DNA of 64,000 nucleotides from Ruegeria atlantica (GTDB taxonomy: Bacteria > Pseudomonadota > Alphaproteobacteria > Rhodobacterales > Rhodobacteraceae). The position numbers and the translations under genes are program-made. Below are positions 24,119 through 33,191 of this stretch, in pieces (within the stretch, counting starts at the first letter, position 1; every line of letters begins with the position of its first letter). The DNA is taken from assembly GCF_013033965.1 (NCBI RefSeq), contig NZ_WQFE01000017.1, forward strand, positions 1 through 64,000, in the 5' to 3' direction. The notes below the pieces were generated by a model. The model saw nothing but the letters and a program-made list of their open reading frames with translations. It had not been told where the DNA came from and ran no database searches.

Positions 24119-24855
24119 TATCGCGCCTCCTCATCCAGTCGGTAGTTGGTGACACAAAAGCCAGTTGGGTTGTTCCAACGCTCTTCCAGTGTCATGTTTC
24201 CGGTGCGGTCGAACTCGTAGCCCATCGTCACCACAAAGTTCCGCGTTGTGACCGGGGCACCCTGTTGTCGGCGCGCGCTTTTCGTGATGCGCAGTGTGGC
24301 CGAGTTTCCGTTGTGCAGGATGACAGACCGAATGCGCACATCGACTCGGCCATAGCTCCCATAGATGTTCATGGGACTGTTGAGGTTTTCTTCTTCATAG
24401 AGGGCGGCCAGATCTTCAGCCGCGCCGCCGCAGGTCTGGCCGTAGACAGCATTTAGCCGGTCTCGCTGATCATATGTGTCATAGGTTTCGCGGTCGCGGG
24501 CATATTGGAACAACAACGCCTGCGTGACATACTCGTCATCATCCAGCGTCAGATTACCCAGACGCGACTCCACGTTGACCAGGCCGGTATGCTTGTCCAC
24601 GGTCATTGTGATCGGGATCAGTTCTTTCAACGGGGCCAGGGCCATGACGGCCGCCACGCCCATAACACCGATCAGTGCGCCAACCCCGCCGACAACGTAG
24701 GCCAGCCGGGCCCGGCGTTGCATAGACAGATACATCTCTTCTTCCCAGCGGTCGTGGCCGTCGTGAATGGTTGTCGTGTCCGGAAACGGTGCGCCCGGAT
24801 CAAGCTCGCCAAGATTGTGCGAGCCGGGGGTAAATTCTGCCGTTGCGTGTTGCAT
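24118..24855 (-). CDS. virB8: VirB8 inner-membrane assembly protein
   Basis: The 245-residue bitopic protein has a cytoplasmic tail, a transmembrane helix at about 52-75 (YVVGGVGALIGVMGVAAVMA) and a periplasmic NTF2-like domain. The family signature is seen in ITMTVDKHTGLVNV, YDTYDQRDRLNAVY and the C-terminal NPTGFCVTNYRLDEEAR. ATG 24855 follows AGGAG. It nucleates the channel with VirB9 and VirB10. Confidence 0.92.
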   Translation of the reverse strand: MQHATAEFTPGSHNLGELDPGAPFPDTTTIHDGHDRWEEEMYLSMQRRARLAYVVGGVGALIGVMGVAAVMALAPLKELIPITMTVDKHTGLVNVESRLGNLTLDDDEYVTQALLFQYARDRETYDTYDQRDRLNAVYGQTCGGAAEDLAALYEEENLNSPMNIYGSYGRVDVRIRSVILHNGNSATLRITKSARRQQGAPVTTRNFVVTMGYEFDRTGNMTLEERWNNPTGFCVTNYRLDEEAR

Positions 24856-24914
24856 ATGGTGACTCCTCGTCTGTTGCGGGGTCAGCCCGCCAGCAAAACT
24901 GGGGTGATTTCAGA

Positions 24915-25994
24915 TCAGGTTCGCCTGCTTCGCGCTTCTTCGGCCATGCGCTCAACCCCGCGTCTCACGGAGTCTCGAATGCGCCGACTGTTTGACTCTG
25001 CAGGCGAGGGGCCGTCTGCCTCACTGGCTGCGCTTGCGCGTTGATTGGCGACATCGCCCAGATTGTTCCCGCCGGACCCTACGCCTGTCAGCCTTCCGCC
25101 CAGAAGTTTCACTCCTTGATGACCAGCACCCTTTAACTGGGACTCGCCCAGTGCCAGCGCCGCACCGCCGATCCGCTGCGCGATCATCGGACAGATCAAG
25201 AGAAGTCCGGCGGTTATGCCGCTGATGCCCGCCAGTTTGAACATCTCCAGAGGAATGTCTGTGTCTGAAAGAACGCCGGCAGTCACGGACTGAGATACAT
25301 CTTCGGTTGCGGCAAGAGCGATGCCCATGACCCCAAAGAGCAGGATTTGGAACAGAACCAGCATGGTGATGCCACGCACCCAGCCGTTGAAAATCTCTGC
25401 AGAACTGCGCAGGTAGGCCCAGACGGCCATGACCGGAAAGATGGCGAGTAGAATGGCCAACAGAACTTTCGAGGCGACGAGCAATGCAAGCGCAATGACG
25501 ATCATGGCAAGGATCGCGACCGCAGCGAGCAATGCCATGATGACCACGCCAAGAGCCTCACCGGACAGGTAGTCTGTCACACCATACGAACCCAATGCAG
25601 TTGTGATGTTCCTGAAGGATGTGTCTGCAACATCGGCAAATGCAGTTGCCACGCCCTCGGCGTTCCCGGCTCCCCCAAACTGGCTGAGTACAGTGTTGCC
25701 GACATTGATGGGGAATTGGGTGAGGAATGGAAAAACATACTGGGTCCAGAGTGCGCCGCCCGACACTGCCAGATAGAATAAGGAAAATCGAAAAACGAAG
25801 GTAATGAAGCCGTCCAGTGAAAAACTGCCTCGGAACCCGGCTGTGATTGCCCAGACCCCCAGCGCGGCCCCGGCGAGAAAGGTCAGGAATTCTGCACTTG
25901 GGGCCGCAAGCGCCTGGAACACCTGTTGGGAGCCGCCATTGATAATATCGTCAAAGCTCTGATCGGTTCCGACAAGGAAATCTCTGATGCTCAT
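24915..25994 (-). CDS. virB6: VirB6/TrbL polytopic membrane protein
   Basis: The 359-residue inner-membrane protein has about six to seven hydrophobic segments (for example 35-60, 75-95, 150-190, 205-235, 250-270). A central periplasmic loop, and a Gly/Ser/Arg-rich cytoplasmic tail ending MAEEARSRRT, fit VirB6. Expected to form part of the inner-membrane channel. It overlaps the upstream small gene by four bases (ATGA). Confidence 0.88.
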   Translation of the reverse strand: MSIRDFLVGTDQSFDDIINGGSQQVFQALAAPSAEFLTFLAGAALGVWAITAGFRGSFSLDGFITFVFRFSLFYLAVSGGALWTQYVFPFLTQFPINVGNTVLSQFGGAGNAEGVATAFADVADTSFRNITTALGSYGVTDYLSGEALGVVIMALLAAVAILAMIVIALALLVASKVLLAILLAIFPVMAVWAYLRSSAEIFNGWVRGITMLVLFQILLFGVMGIALAATEDVSQSVTAGVLSDTDIPLEMFKLAGISGITAGLLLICPMIAQRIGGAALALGESQLKGAGHQGVKLLGGRLTGVGSGGNNLGDVANQRASAASEADGPSPAESNSRRIRDSVRRGVERMAEEARSRRT

Positions 25995-26377
25995 GACCCT
26001 TCATTCCTTTTCCCGTATTTGCGCAGGCAGTCGTTGACGGCCTTGTCCGATTCATCGAAGGCTGCTGCGGCAATTCCGAATTGTTCCGAGATTTCTTCGC
26101 TCGTCATCCCCATCAGATCGTCGTCAATCACTACCGGATCCGCTATGCGAAGGTCTTTCTCCGGCATCGGTTCATCTGCCGCAAAGGCCGCTTCACATTT
26201 CTTGGCAAAGGCCAACCTGACATCCGCGGCATTACGGGTGAGTGTTGCGCGTTCGGCGGCAACCAGGCGCGACTTTTCGCGCTTTTCATCAGCCGTCAAA
26301 GCCAACGCTGGCTGGCCCACCGCCAGTGTAGTGGCGACGGTTGCTGCAATGAGAAGGGTGTGAGTGGTAATGCGCAT
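25991..26377 (-). CDS. Small periplasmic protein between virB5 and virB6
   Basis: A 128-residue protein with a clear signal peptide (1-26, cut after QPALA), a charged helical region, and two cysteines in the mature part (KKCEAAF and NDCLRKYGKR) that could form a disulphide. I do not recognise a named family. Overlaps on both sides with virB5 (one base) and virB6 (four bases) place it firmly in the secretion operon. Possible roles are entry exclusion or a pilus/core accessory protein; both are guesses. Confidence 0.75.
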   Translation of the reverse strand: MRITTHTLLIAATVATTLAVGQPALALTADEKREKSRLVAAERATLTRNAADVRLAFAKKCEAAFAADEPMPEKDLRIADPVVIDDDLMGMTSEEISEQFGIAAAAFDESDKAVNDCLRKYGKRNEGS

Positions 26378-27132
26378 CAGTTAGCTCCTTGAGGTCTGTA
26401 CGCCTTGCGGGCTACGAGTTCCTGACCGCGCAGACGTTCGTTGACGATTGCAGCTTCCAGCTGACCTTGCGCCGACAGTGTTTGCAAGAGAGTGGCGAGC
26501 ATCATCCCGTTTTCGACCGCTATACGTGTGTTCAGATCGATGCTGGCTTTCAGATCCTCGGTAGACGCGATCTGTTGGCGGTAGCCGTCATATCGCTGCA
26601 TCGCTTCCCCAGCCCCGGCAAAGCCTTCTTCGGCGACGGCTAGACCTGCGAGGCTCGATCCGGACACTAAATCATGGGATTTCGTTACCGGGTCAGCCTC
26701 AGACCGCCCCAGCGCCTGCAGCCCGCTCAAGGGCTGGAAATCCACTTTCAGCGCTTCCAGATGATTGCCGAGACGGTTGTTCACCGAGCTTCCGGTCATC
26801 GACAAAGTGGTCAGCGAGGCCGCCAAACGTCTCGGCGTAATATCGCCGTTGAACAGGTTGCTGATCTGATCCCGCGCGCCGGTGATCGCGTTGTGCGTCG
26901 CCCGGGCCTGGCGCAGTTGCTCCTGAAGCTCGTTCAACTGCAACAAAGCGTTGTCGAGGATCTGGGTATCCAGCTGGACCATGTCTCCGGCGGAGTTCAA
27001 CAGGGCGATCAGTTCGGCATGTTCCGTGGCGCTGTAGGTCGGCACACCCTGCGCGCTGGCTTTGTTGGACATTCCAACAAACCCGGCCAGAGCAAGGGCT
27101 GCGGTGGTGGTTTTGAGAAGGGTCTTCATCAT
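26377..27132 (-). CDS. virB5: VirB5/TrbJ-type minor pilus protein
   Basis: The 251-residue secreted protein has a signal peptide (cut near NKASA-QG), a long alpha-helical coiled-coil hairpin (QLDTQILDNALLQLNELQEQL), and C-terminal helices rich in Gln/Ala. This fits VirB5/TrbJ pilus-tip proteins. I chose ATG 27132, five bases after GAGG; a TTG at 27135 and ATG at 27129 are alternatives. It overlaps the next small gene by one base. Confidence 0.88.
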   Translation of the reverse strand: MMKTLLKTTTAALALAGFVGMSNKASAQGVPTYSATEHAELIALLNSAGDMVQLDTQILDNALLQLNELQEQLRQARATHNAITGARDQISNLFNGDITPRRLAASLTTLSMTGSSVNNRLGNHLEALKVDFQPLSGLQALGRSEADPVTKSHDLVSGSSLAGLAVAEEGFAGAGEAMQRYDGYRQQIASTEDLKASIDLNTRIAVENGMMLATLLQTLSAQGQLEAAIVNERLRGQELVARKAYRPQGAN

Positions 27133-27153
27133 CAAGTCCTCTCGTGGGGTGGG

Positions 27154-27333
27154 TCAGACTTTGCCGATGCTGAGCGGCGGGGTGGTGGCAAGGCCGGTTT
27201 GCGGAACCGGGTCCGCGTCTGCGATGTTGCAATTGGCCTTCAACTCGCGGGGCGGATCGACGACACCGCCGGCAATCGTACAGGCCCCGAGCAGGGGCGG
27301 GCCAAGGGCAACGAAAACGATGGTTCGGATCAT
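27154..27333 (-). CDS. virB7: Short lipoprotein, VirB7-like candidate (59 aa)
   Basis: A short open frame between virB4 and virB5 with a good ribosome site (AGGAG eight bases before ATG 27333). Translation begins MIRTIVFVALGPPLLGAC, a lipoprotein signal with the lipobox LGAC at residues 15-18, followed by a 41-residue mature lipopeptide with one further cysteine (KANCNIA). A short lipoprotein in the operon is what VirB7 looks like; VirB7 anchors VirB9 in the outer membrane, often via a cysteine. Sequence identity with known VirB7 is too low to judge by eye, so an entry-exclusion lipoprotein is an alternative. Confidence 0.65.
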   Translation of the reverse strand: MIRTIVFVALGPPLLGACTIAGGVVDPPRELKANCNIADADPVPQTGLATTPPLSIGKV

Positions 27334-27344
27334 TGGGAGGTCTC

Positions 27345-29771
27345 CTATGGGGCCTTGAGGGTCATGAAGAGTTCAAGCCAGCCGTCTTCGCCATGCTCAG
27401 CACGCAGGCGGTCCATTTCCGCTACGCTTTCACCAGTGGCGGACAGCACTCGATAGAAGGGGGCCGGCAAGTCCAACCGGGTCGAAACCACCGCTGATCC
27501 TTCGGCATTGCGGATCAGCGCGAGACGAGATTTTGGCGGCATTGACGCGACCGCGCTGAACTCCCCTTCGGTCAGGCGAAAGGTGTCGACATATGTGGCC
27601 CGATCCGCCTGCGGGTTGGCGAAGAAGATCTTGTTTTCTGACGATTGAACCAGCGTGTCAGCAATGGCCGATTTTGAGGCGTCCGACGCCTCCTGCGTCA
27701 TGAACACCAGAATGCCATCGAGCTTCCGGATGGTCTTGATCCAGTCCCGAATGCGGCCAACAAACTTTGGGTCGTCAAACAGGTTCCAAGCTTCGTCGAT
27801 TTCGATGATCAGCGGCTTGCCAGCGGCCAGTTTGCGCTCGATCCGGTAGAACAGATAATCCAGCAGCGGCGACCGGATATCGGTGTCTTTCAGCAACGCG
27901 GTCATATCAAACGCGGTAATGGGCTGATCTAGGCTGAAACTGTCTTGCTGGTTGTCAAACAGCCAAGCACGACTGCCGGACCCGTGCCACTTTTCCAGTG
28001 CATCGAGCAGTTGCACAGGCGCATCGCGGTCATCGACCGACCGCAAGGTGGTAACAAAGTCCGAAAAGGTGCGCAGGGCCGGATCACCCGACGCAAGGCG
28101 GCGCAGGCCGGTGGCAATCCGCCGTTCTTGTTCCGGCGTCAGCTTTTCTGCGCCGGTCAGGCGTTTGATAAACCCTTCAAGCCATTCGATCCCGGCCGCA
28201 TCCGTTGCCACGGCAAACGGGTTGAACCCCAGATTGAGGCCGGGCTTCAGGTGCAGATAGGTCCCACCAAGCGCGCGGATGAACGTCTCAGACCCACGGT
28301 CTTTGTCAAAGGCGATGAAATGAGGCGGATCGGGCAGGCGGTAGCAGCAGGACATCAGGAAGTTTGCCAGCAGGGTTTTTCCTTCGCCGGGGGCGCCGAA
28401 TATCGCTGTTGTGCCCGGGCCCGCGTCTTTGTCGGATCCTTCCCGGTGAAATGAAAACCAGTACGGAGTGCCGGCAAGCGTCCGGAACGCGGCCACGGGC
28501 CCGCCCCAACGCAGGTGCTCCCGCGAGCCCATCGGCCAGGAATGCAGGTTGGCAAAATCGGCAAAGTTCTTGTCGGACACAAAACGCTTTTTGCTCCGGG
28601 TCTGATAGGCGAAGTTGCCGGGCAGCTGCGCCCACCAGGCCGCCTCTAACCCGATGTCTTCGCGCCGCGTGCGCAGATCCGCGCCGGTCAGGGAAGAATT
28701 CACACGCGTGGCCGCGTCTTCCATTTCCTCGCGGGTTTCTCCCAGAACGGCAACGGTGAAGTGGTGCCGCCCAATGGACATGGCGCGCGAGGCAACCGCG
28801 TCGCGCGCCTCAGTCAAATCCTTCTGCAGCGACTCCGCTTCGTCGCCGGCATCTGCCATGCCCCGCTTGGCGTCACGGATCTTTGTGCCGCCGGACACTC
28901 GATCCAACGGTGCGTAGCTTTGGGTCGCTATGAACTCGCACCGTTCCCCCAGAAGTTCATCAAACATGAAGAATTTCGACTTTTCAGGATAGGCATTGAT
29001 CGCAAAGACGGCAGCGAACCGATCCTTGTCTCTACCCGGTGACAGGCTTTCGACATGGGTGTTGCGGAAAGTGATACGACCGTTTGGCGCCGCATCCGCC
29101 AGATGCGTCCAGACGGCCGGGGCCGGTTGCCAGATCCCGCTTTGCAGCATCGACAGAAATGACAGCGTGCGGCTGCGATCCGCTTCCGTTCCGGTCAGCC
29201 TGCGCGCGCCGAACACCGACAGATCCCGCATTGCTTGTTCCGCCGCCACATGCAGGGCTTTGCGGTTCCTGGTGCGGGCCGCAGTTGTTGCCGGATCTGA
29301 TGCTGTAGCGCGAAAAAACCGCAACCCGGCATCCAGCAGACGCTTGCCGCTGGTATAGGGGCGTCGCACAATTGTCAGGAAGTGAAGCAGCTGGAACGTC
29401 TCGTCCTTGTCCAGCTGTTCCCGATAGTGGCGATCCAGTTCTTCAGAAAATGCGGGACCGGTTACGGTTGGCAGCGTGTCGGACAGGTTCACTTTGGTTC
29501 GGATGATATGGCTGTAGAAGGCTGTTCGATTGTCTTCAAAACTAGAGACAAGTCGGGCGAGCGTGTCGTTGGCGGATTTGATTGCCTCCCGATCCGCGGT
29601 TTCGTGGATGAACCCCTTGAGTTCCAACAAAGCCACCAGATCCCCGTTGCGCGTCGTAAATGTCCCGTTCTGCAAGAAGCGCACATAGGGAATATGCGTG
29701 GTAGCTGATACCTCGTGTGCGGCGCGGCGTGCCGACGGCATGGCGTTTTGAATTTCCGGGTGCACATTCAT
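27345..29771 (-). CDS. virB4: VirB4 secretion ATPase
   Basis: The 808-residue ATPase of the type IV secretion inner-membrane complex has an N-terminal VirB4/CagE domain with HIPYVRFLQNGTFTTRNGDL, Walker A GAPGEGKT near residue 457, and Walker B IEIDEAWNLF near 655. The C-terminal RecA fold holds VFMTQEASDA. ATG 29771 follows GGAG by six bases and lies one base after the virB3 stop. Confidence 0.94.
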   Translation of the reverse strand: MNVHPEIQNAMPSARRAAHEVSATTHIPYVRFLQNGTFTTRNGDLVALLELKGFIHETADREAIKSANDTLARLVSSFEDNRTAFYSHIIRTKVNLSDTLPTVTGPAFSEELDRHYREQLDKDETFQLLHFLTIVRRPYTSGKRLLDAGLRFFRATASDPATTAARTRNRKALHVAAEQAMRDLSVFGARRLTGTEADRSRTLSFLSMLQSGIWQPAPAVWTHLADAAPNGRITFRNTHVESLSPGRDKDRFAAVFAINAYPEKSKFFMFDELLGERCEFIATQSYAPLDRVSGGTKIRDAKRGMADAGDEAESLQKDLTEARDAVASRAMSIGRHHFTVAVLGETREEMEDAATRVNSSLTGADLRTRREDIGLEAAWWAQLPGNFAYQTRSKKRFVSDKNFADFANLHSWPMGSREHLRWGGPVAAFRTLAGTPYWFSFHREGSDKDAGPGTTAIFGAPGEGKTLLANFLMSCCYRLPDPPHFIAFDKDRGSETFIRALGGTYLHLKPGLNLGFNPFAVATDAAGIEWLEGFIKRLTGAEKLTPEQERRIATGLRRLASGDPALRTFSDFVTTLRSVDDRDAPVQLLDALEKWHGSGSRAWLFDNQQDSFSLDQPITAFDMTALLKDTDIRSPLLDYLFYRIERKLAAGKPLIIEIDEAWNLFDDPKFVGRIRDWIKTIRKLDGILVFMTQEASDASKSAIADTLVQSSENKIFFANPQADRATYVDTFRLTEGEFSAVASMPPKSRLALIRNAEGSAVVSTRLDLPAPFYRVLSATGESVAEMDRLRAEHGEDGWLELFMTLKAP

Positions 29772-29772
29772 G

Positions 29773-30063
29773 TCAGTCTCCGGCGTAGGAATTGCCGCCC
29801 CAGAAGGGCTTGTTTTTGGTGAACAGCTTGCAGTCGGCCATCGTTGCCAGATGATCCGGCAGGTAGGGATCGACGCTGACGATCCAGCGGGCGGCGAGGT
29901 AAGACGGGACGATGGCGAGCAAGCCCCAGAAGCCCAAGAACCCCTGCGTCATGATGAACAGCATCAGGGGGATGCTGATTGCCACGATGTGAAAAGTCAT
30001 TGGCATCCCGGCCCTTTCTGAAGGTCGGGTGATCGCCTGGAATATCCGGTTGCCGTCGCTCAT
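29773..30063 (-). CDS. virB3: VirB3 inner-membrane protein
   Basis: The 96-residue protein has two closely spaced hydrophobic helices (IVAISIPLMLFIMTQG and GFWGLLAIVPSYLAARWIV), as in VirB3. Gene order between virB2 and virB4 agrees. The start shares one base with the virB2 stop (TGATG), so translation is probably coupled. Confidence 0.85.
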   Translation of the reverse strand: MSDGNRIFQAITRPSERAGMPMTFHIVAISIPLMLFIMTQGFLGFWGLLAIVPSYLAARWIVSVDPYLPDHLATMADCKLFTKNKPFWGGNSYAGD

Positions 30064-30365
30064 CAGGTCGCAAAGCCCTGAATGGCTTCGGCGATGCCAA
30101 ACGCACCGTAGAAGATGCCCAGCACCACGATAATGACAAAAAAATGGCCCCAGGTTACTGGAACGCGCGGGCTGGCCGCAGAGATACCGGCAAGGGCAAC
30201 GGCTGCACCACCAAGCAGGATACCGTTGGCGCCCGTGATGAATGCCCGGATCTGGGTGAGAATAGACACCGGGGCTGCAAATAAATCTTGTGCCAGAGCC
30301 GGGCCGCTGAACGACACCAGGGCAAGCACCGTCAGTAGTGCGACGACTTGAGGGTTGCGTTTCAT
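30063..30365 (-). CDS. virB2: VirB2 pilin precursor
   Basis: The 100-residue major pilin has a long signal peptide (cut after GPALA-QD, about residue 26) and a mature part of about 74 residues with two hydrophobic helices separated by a short polar loop (GANGILLGGAAVALAGISAA and HFFVIIVVLGIFYGAFGI). ATG 30365 is chosen because AGGAG lies about ten bases upstream; longer open sequence overlaps virB1 and is rejected. Confidence 0.9.
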   Translation of the reverse strand: MKRNPQVVALLTVLALVSFSGPALAQDLFAAPVSILTQIRAFITGANGILLGGAAVALAGISAASPRVPVTWGHFFVIIVVLGIFYGAFGIAEAIQGFAT

Positions 30366-30393
30366 GTGGTTCTGTCTCCTTGAATTGCGATGT

Positions 30394-31041
30394 TCATGCG
30401 TCGGGAGGGAACCCGGCCCCTTCGAGAACGGTTGCGACGTAGTGGGTGGTTTCCGAGTAGGGCGGGACGCCCTCATAGCGTTCCACGGCCTTGGGCCCGG
30501 CGTTGTAGGCTGCGAGAGCAAGCCGCCAGTTGCCGAACTTCAGGAACATGGCCTTGAGATACCGCGCGCCGCCATCGAGGTTTTGCACCGGGTCATGCGG
30601 ATCGACACCAAGAGCGGCGGCTGTTGGCGGCATTAGCTGGGCTAAGCCGAGTGCGCCTTTGGGACTGACCACATTGGCGTTCCAGCGGCTTTCCTGATGC
30701 ACCAGCGCATGAAACAGCGGCACCGGAACACCGTGGCGTTTGGCGGCGCGTTCTGCTTCCGCTGCCCATTCGCCCTTGGCGCGGGGGCTTGCGTTCCTTG
30801 AGACGACCTGTTCAGAATTGCCGCCATCCTCATAGTGCAAGCAAACCATTGCACCTGCCCGGAATGACGGTTCCAGGCAGGTGCGGGCGGGGGCGGTCGC
30901 ACACAGCAAGCGCCCTCCACTCAACAGCGGGCCATCACGGCCCGCACAAACTGCGGCCTCGTCATTCTGAGCTTGGGCAAATGAAGCGAGTGCTGCGAAT
31001 AAAGGGAGGCTAATCAGCAACGGTTTGAACACATTTTTCAT
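30394..31041 (-). CDS. virB1: VirB1-type lytic transglycosylase
   Basis: The 215-residue periplasmic murein hydrolase has a signal peptide (cut near FAQA-QN) and a cysteine-containing linker to about 85. A goose-type/SLT domain follows, with catalytic Glu117 in HQESRWN, then [16 protein letters not shown] and the [14 protein letters not shown] motif. It opens peptidoglycan for pilus assembly. Its ATG overlaps the stop of the small upstream gene (ATGA), whose product copies its N-terminus. Confidence 0.92.
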   Translation of the reverse strand: MKNVFKPLLISLPLFAALASFAQAQNDEAAVCAGRDGPLLSGGRLLCATAPARTCLEPSFRAGAMVCLHYEDGGNSEQVVSRNASPRAKGEWAAEAERAAKRHGVPVPLFHALVHQESRWNANVVSPKGALGLAQLMPPTAAALGVDPHDPVQNLDGGARYLKAMFLKFGNWRLALAAYNAGPKAVERYEGVPPYSETTHYVATVLEGAGFPPDA

Positions 31042-31274
31042 GTGGACCGACTGCTCTTTTGAGACATTGGGGAGGTTGAAGTAGGGCGAGATTGCTGGTC
31101 GAACCCCATCCCAAATGTAGTTTGATTAGCATCCCTCTCCGTCGCGACATCGTCCTGTTGGCGGGGAGGGAACCCATCCCGGGCAGCACAAATCGCGGCC
31201 TCGTCATTCTGGGCGAATGCGGGGGCTGCAACTGTTGTCAGAAAAACAAGAGAGACGAGTGCGGCTTTAGCCAT
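31038..31274 (-). CDS. Small secreted paralogue of the VirB1 N-terminus (78 aa)
   Basis: ATG 31274 follows AAAGGAG. The product has a signal peptide ([21 protein letters not shown]) and then [13 protein letters not shown], nearly identical to the mature start of the adjacent VirB1 ([13 protein letters not shown]). The remaining 45 residues are polar and unrelated to the enzymatic domain. The two genes share near-identical DNA there (a 17-base match around 'gcggcctcgtcattctg'). It is either a decayed partial duplication of virB1 or a small secreted protein. Overlapping reading frames on both sides (eight bases with DUF1173, four with virB1) argue that it is translated. Confidence 0.65.
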   Translation of the reverse strand: MAKAALVSLVFLTTVAAPAFAQNDEAAICAARDGFPPRQQDDVATERDANQTTFGMGFDQQSRPTSTSPMSQKSSRST

Positions 31275-32616
31275 GGTCACTTGCTCCTTTGGGAAGAATG
31301 GGGCTATCCCACATCGTGTCGCGTTGATCGCCTGATGCGCGGCGCTCATTTACCGGTGATGGCCTCACACTCTGACCGGTAGCGCCCCCCTCCGGTGGTC
31401 GTGAGCGATGGCTGGAGGGGGACGCGCCTTGATCTGGGAACGGGCGCATCGGCCCGTCATCAAACCAGCACCAGCTCGCATACCGGGTTTCTTCAGCGGC
31501 TTTGGTGAGAGGTGCCAGCGCCCCGGCATCATCGGGGGTGGTGGCTACAAAGAGGGCAATCGGATCTGCGGTATCCAGCAGCACCGCCGATGCGATCGGT
31601 GCGTCCACCGGCAGGTTGAACCGCATCTGTTTCTGGAAGGCGCGGCTCTGTTCGGTCAGCGCGTTCAGCACATTCAGTTCGCGCAGGCCTTCGAACGGTA
31701 TCCAGTTATCCGTCACCAGCATCATGCCGATTTCATGCAGAACCGGATAGCCCGCCTTTGCGATTGAAAAGCTGGCGATCAGGATGGCATGACCAGACCC
31801 CATCGCTTCGAGGAAGCGCAGCTGATCCCCAAACACCTTGTCGAACTTCTTGGACAGAACCTCGTCAGCAAAGAACGCGCAATCCGGGGCATGTTTGAAG
31901 ATAAACCGCGCTCCATTTGGGGTGATTTCCTTGCCCTTGTATTCCGCAATCACGAAACCAAACGGAGTTGCACCGCGCCCGGCTGGACGCAGGTTTGTAA
32001 AGACCCGGTTCCGACGGGCAGCGATCTGGGACTTGTCTTCGAGTTTGAAAAACTCGGGGACATAGAGGATGCGGGCCAGATCCTGACCCTTGACGATCTT
32101 CGCCTCCGCGGCCCGGCGCAGTGCGTTATGAATCACGCCCCAGAACCGTTTTCCTTCCATCCTGGGATACCACTTGCCCAGATCTGCCTCATGCCAGAGG
32201 AAATGGAGGACAGACGTGATGGTTAGCTTGCGCGGTGCGGCCTTGGCCTCGGTTGGTTTTGCACCGGTCTGTTCCGGTGCGGTACGGCCCTTGCAGTTCT
32301 TGCGCAGCGGAAAGCCCAGTTTGAGCGTGGTGGTGCCATCGTCAGGATCTTCGGTGATGGCCGACGCCTGGATCTGCGCCAGCCCGGACAATTCTTCGGG
32401 CGCCAGAAAGCATGGGCAGTCAATCGCATGATCCGGTCCGGTTCCGGGCATACGCTTGACGATGAACCTGCCGCCTATGGCAGCGATATACATGGGTGGC
32501 GCAGGAACGCGACAGCGGCATTCAACGCGATCACCGGATTTGTGCGCCTGTGAGAGGCAGGTTTGACCTGTTGCACTATCGGGGTTAAGCGGCTTCTGCC
32601 AGAGATAGAGAGTCAA
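31267..32616 (-). CDS. DUF1173-family protein
   Basis: The 449-residue protein matches the DUF1173 family found on alpha- and betaproteobacterial conjugative plasmids. It has an N-terminal cysteine cluster (ECRCR; DCPCF) that could bind zinc, a central LTITSVLHFLWHEADLGKW and RMEGKRFWGVIHNALRRA region, and a basic Pro/Ser-rich tail. Biochemical role unknown. I take a TTG start at 32616, with AAAGG eight bases upstream. It lies at the head of the virB operon and overlaps the following small gene. Confidence 0.8.
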   Translation of the reverse strand: MTLYLWQKPLNPDSATGQTCLSQAHKSGDRVECRCRVPAPPMYIAAIGGRFIVKRMPGTGPDHAIDCPCFLAPEELSGLAQIQASAITEDPDDGTTTLKLGFPLRKNCKGRTAPEQTGAKPTEAKAAPRKLTITSVLHFLWHEADLGKWYPRMEGKRFWGVIHNALRRAAEAKIVKGQDLARILYVPEFFKLEDKSQIAARRNRVFTNLRPAGRGATPFGFVIAEYKGKEITPNGARFIFKHAPDCAFFADEVLSKKFDKVFGDQLRFLEAMGSGHAILIASFSIAKAGYPVLHEIGMMLVTDNWIPFEGLRELNVLNALTEQSRAFQKQMRFNLPVDAPIASAVLLDTADPIALFVATTPDDAGALAPLTKAAEETRYASWCWFDDGPMRPFPDQGASPSSHRSRPPEGGATGQSVRPSPVNERRASGDQRDTMWDSPILPKGASDHG

Positions 32617-33191
32617 GGGCTTGGCCTTTCATCTCTTTGGTGCGGCGGCTTCTCGGCTTTGGTCTGAACATTGAGTGAGCAGCCGCCGCTTCCATCTTTC
32701 TGCACTGCGCGCGAACGGGGCTGGCGGGCATAGGCATGCTCCCGGGACAACCATTGGTGGGGCGCTGCCACCCGCCATCCTCTGGTTGGACCAACGCGTA
32801 GAACAGCTGTATTCAGAGTTCGCAAAGGGTCAGCATTACTGCCATAGTTAACATAAAACGGATTACGCGGGCCGCAAACGCCCAGAGATTTTGCTGACAT
32901 TGACGGCCAGCATTCCGTGGAAACCTCTAACGGCTCCAAAGCTGAGCAAGGCTTTCGCTTGTCTACGGAAGTCAATGTGATTGACACCGCCGCTTTGCTG
33001 TCCTTTTTAGGGACAGCATCGAGGTTTGCTGTTTTCTTCATCATTACGGTTTTCTCTTGATGTGCGAGAATTGCCCCGGATGGCTTTGGGGCGTCTCTGG
33101 CCCTGTCAGTTGTTGGCGCAACCGACAGGGCCAATTACTGCTCGACTTGGTTCTCTTCCTCTTGTTGCATTGTTGTTTCCAGCCTTTAAGT
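32617..33191. other. Region upstream of DUF1173; only weak ORFs
   Basis: 575 bases between the DUF1173 gene and the nuclease gene. A minus-strand frame from ATG 33044 to 32613 (143 codons) starts MMKKTANLDAVPKKDSKAAV, lacks a good ribosome site and becomes Arg/Pro/Gln-rich; its end overlaps DUF1173. A second frame (about 32731 to 32585) has a GGGAG site and a basic tail. Neither matches a known family; the promoter of the virB operon probably lies here. Confidence 0.35.
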
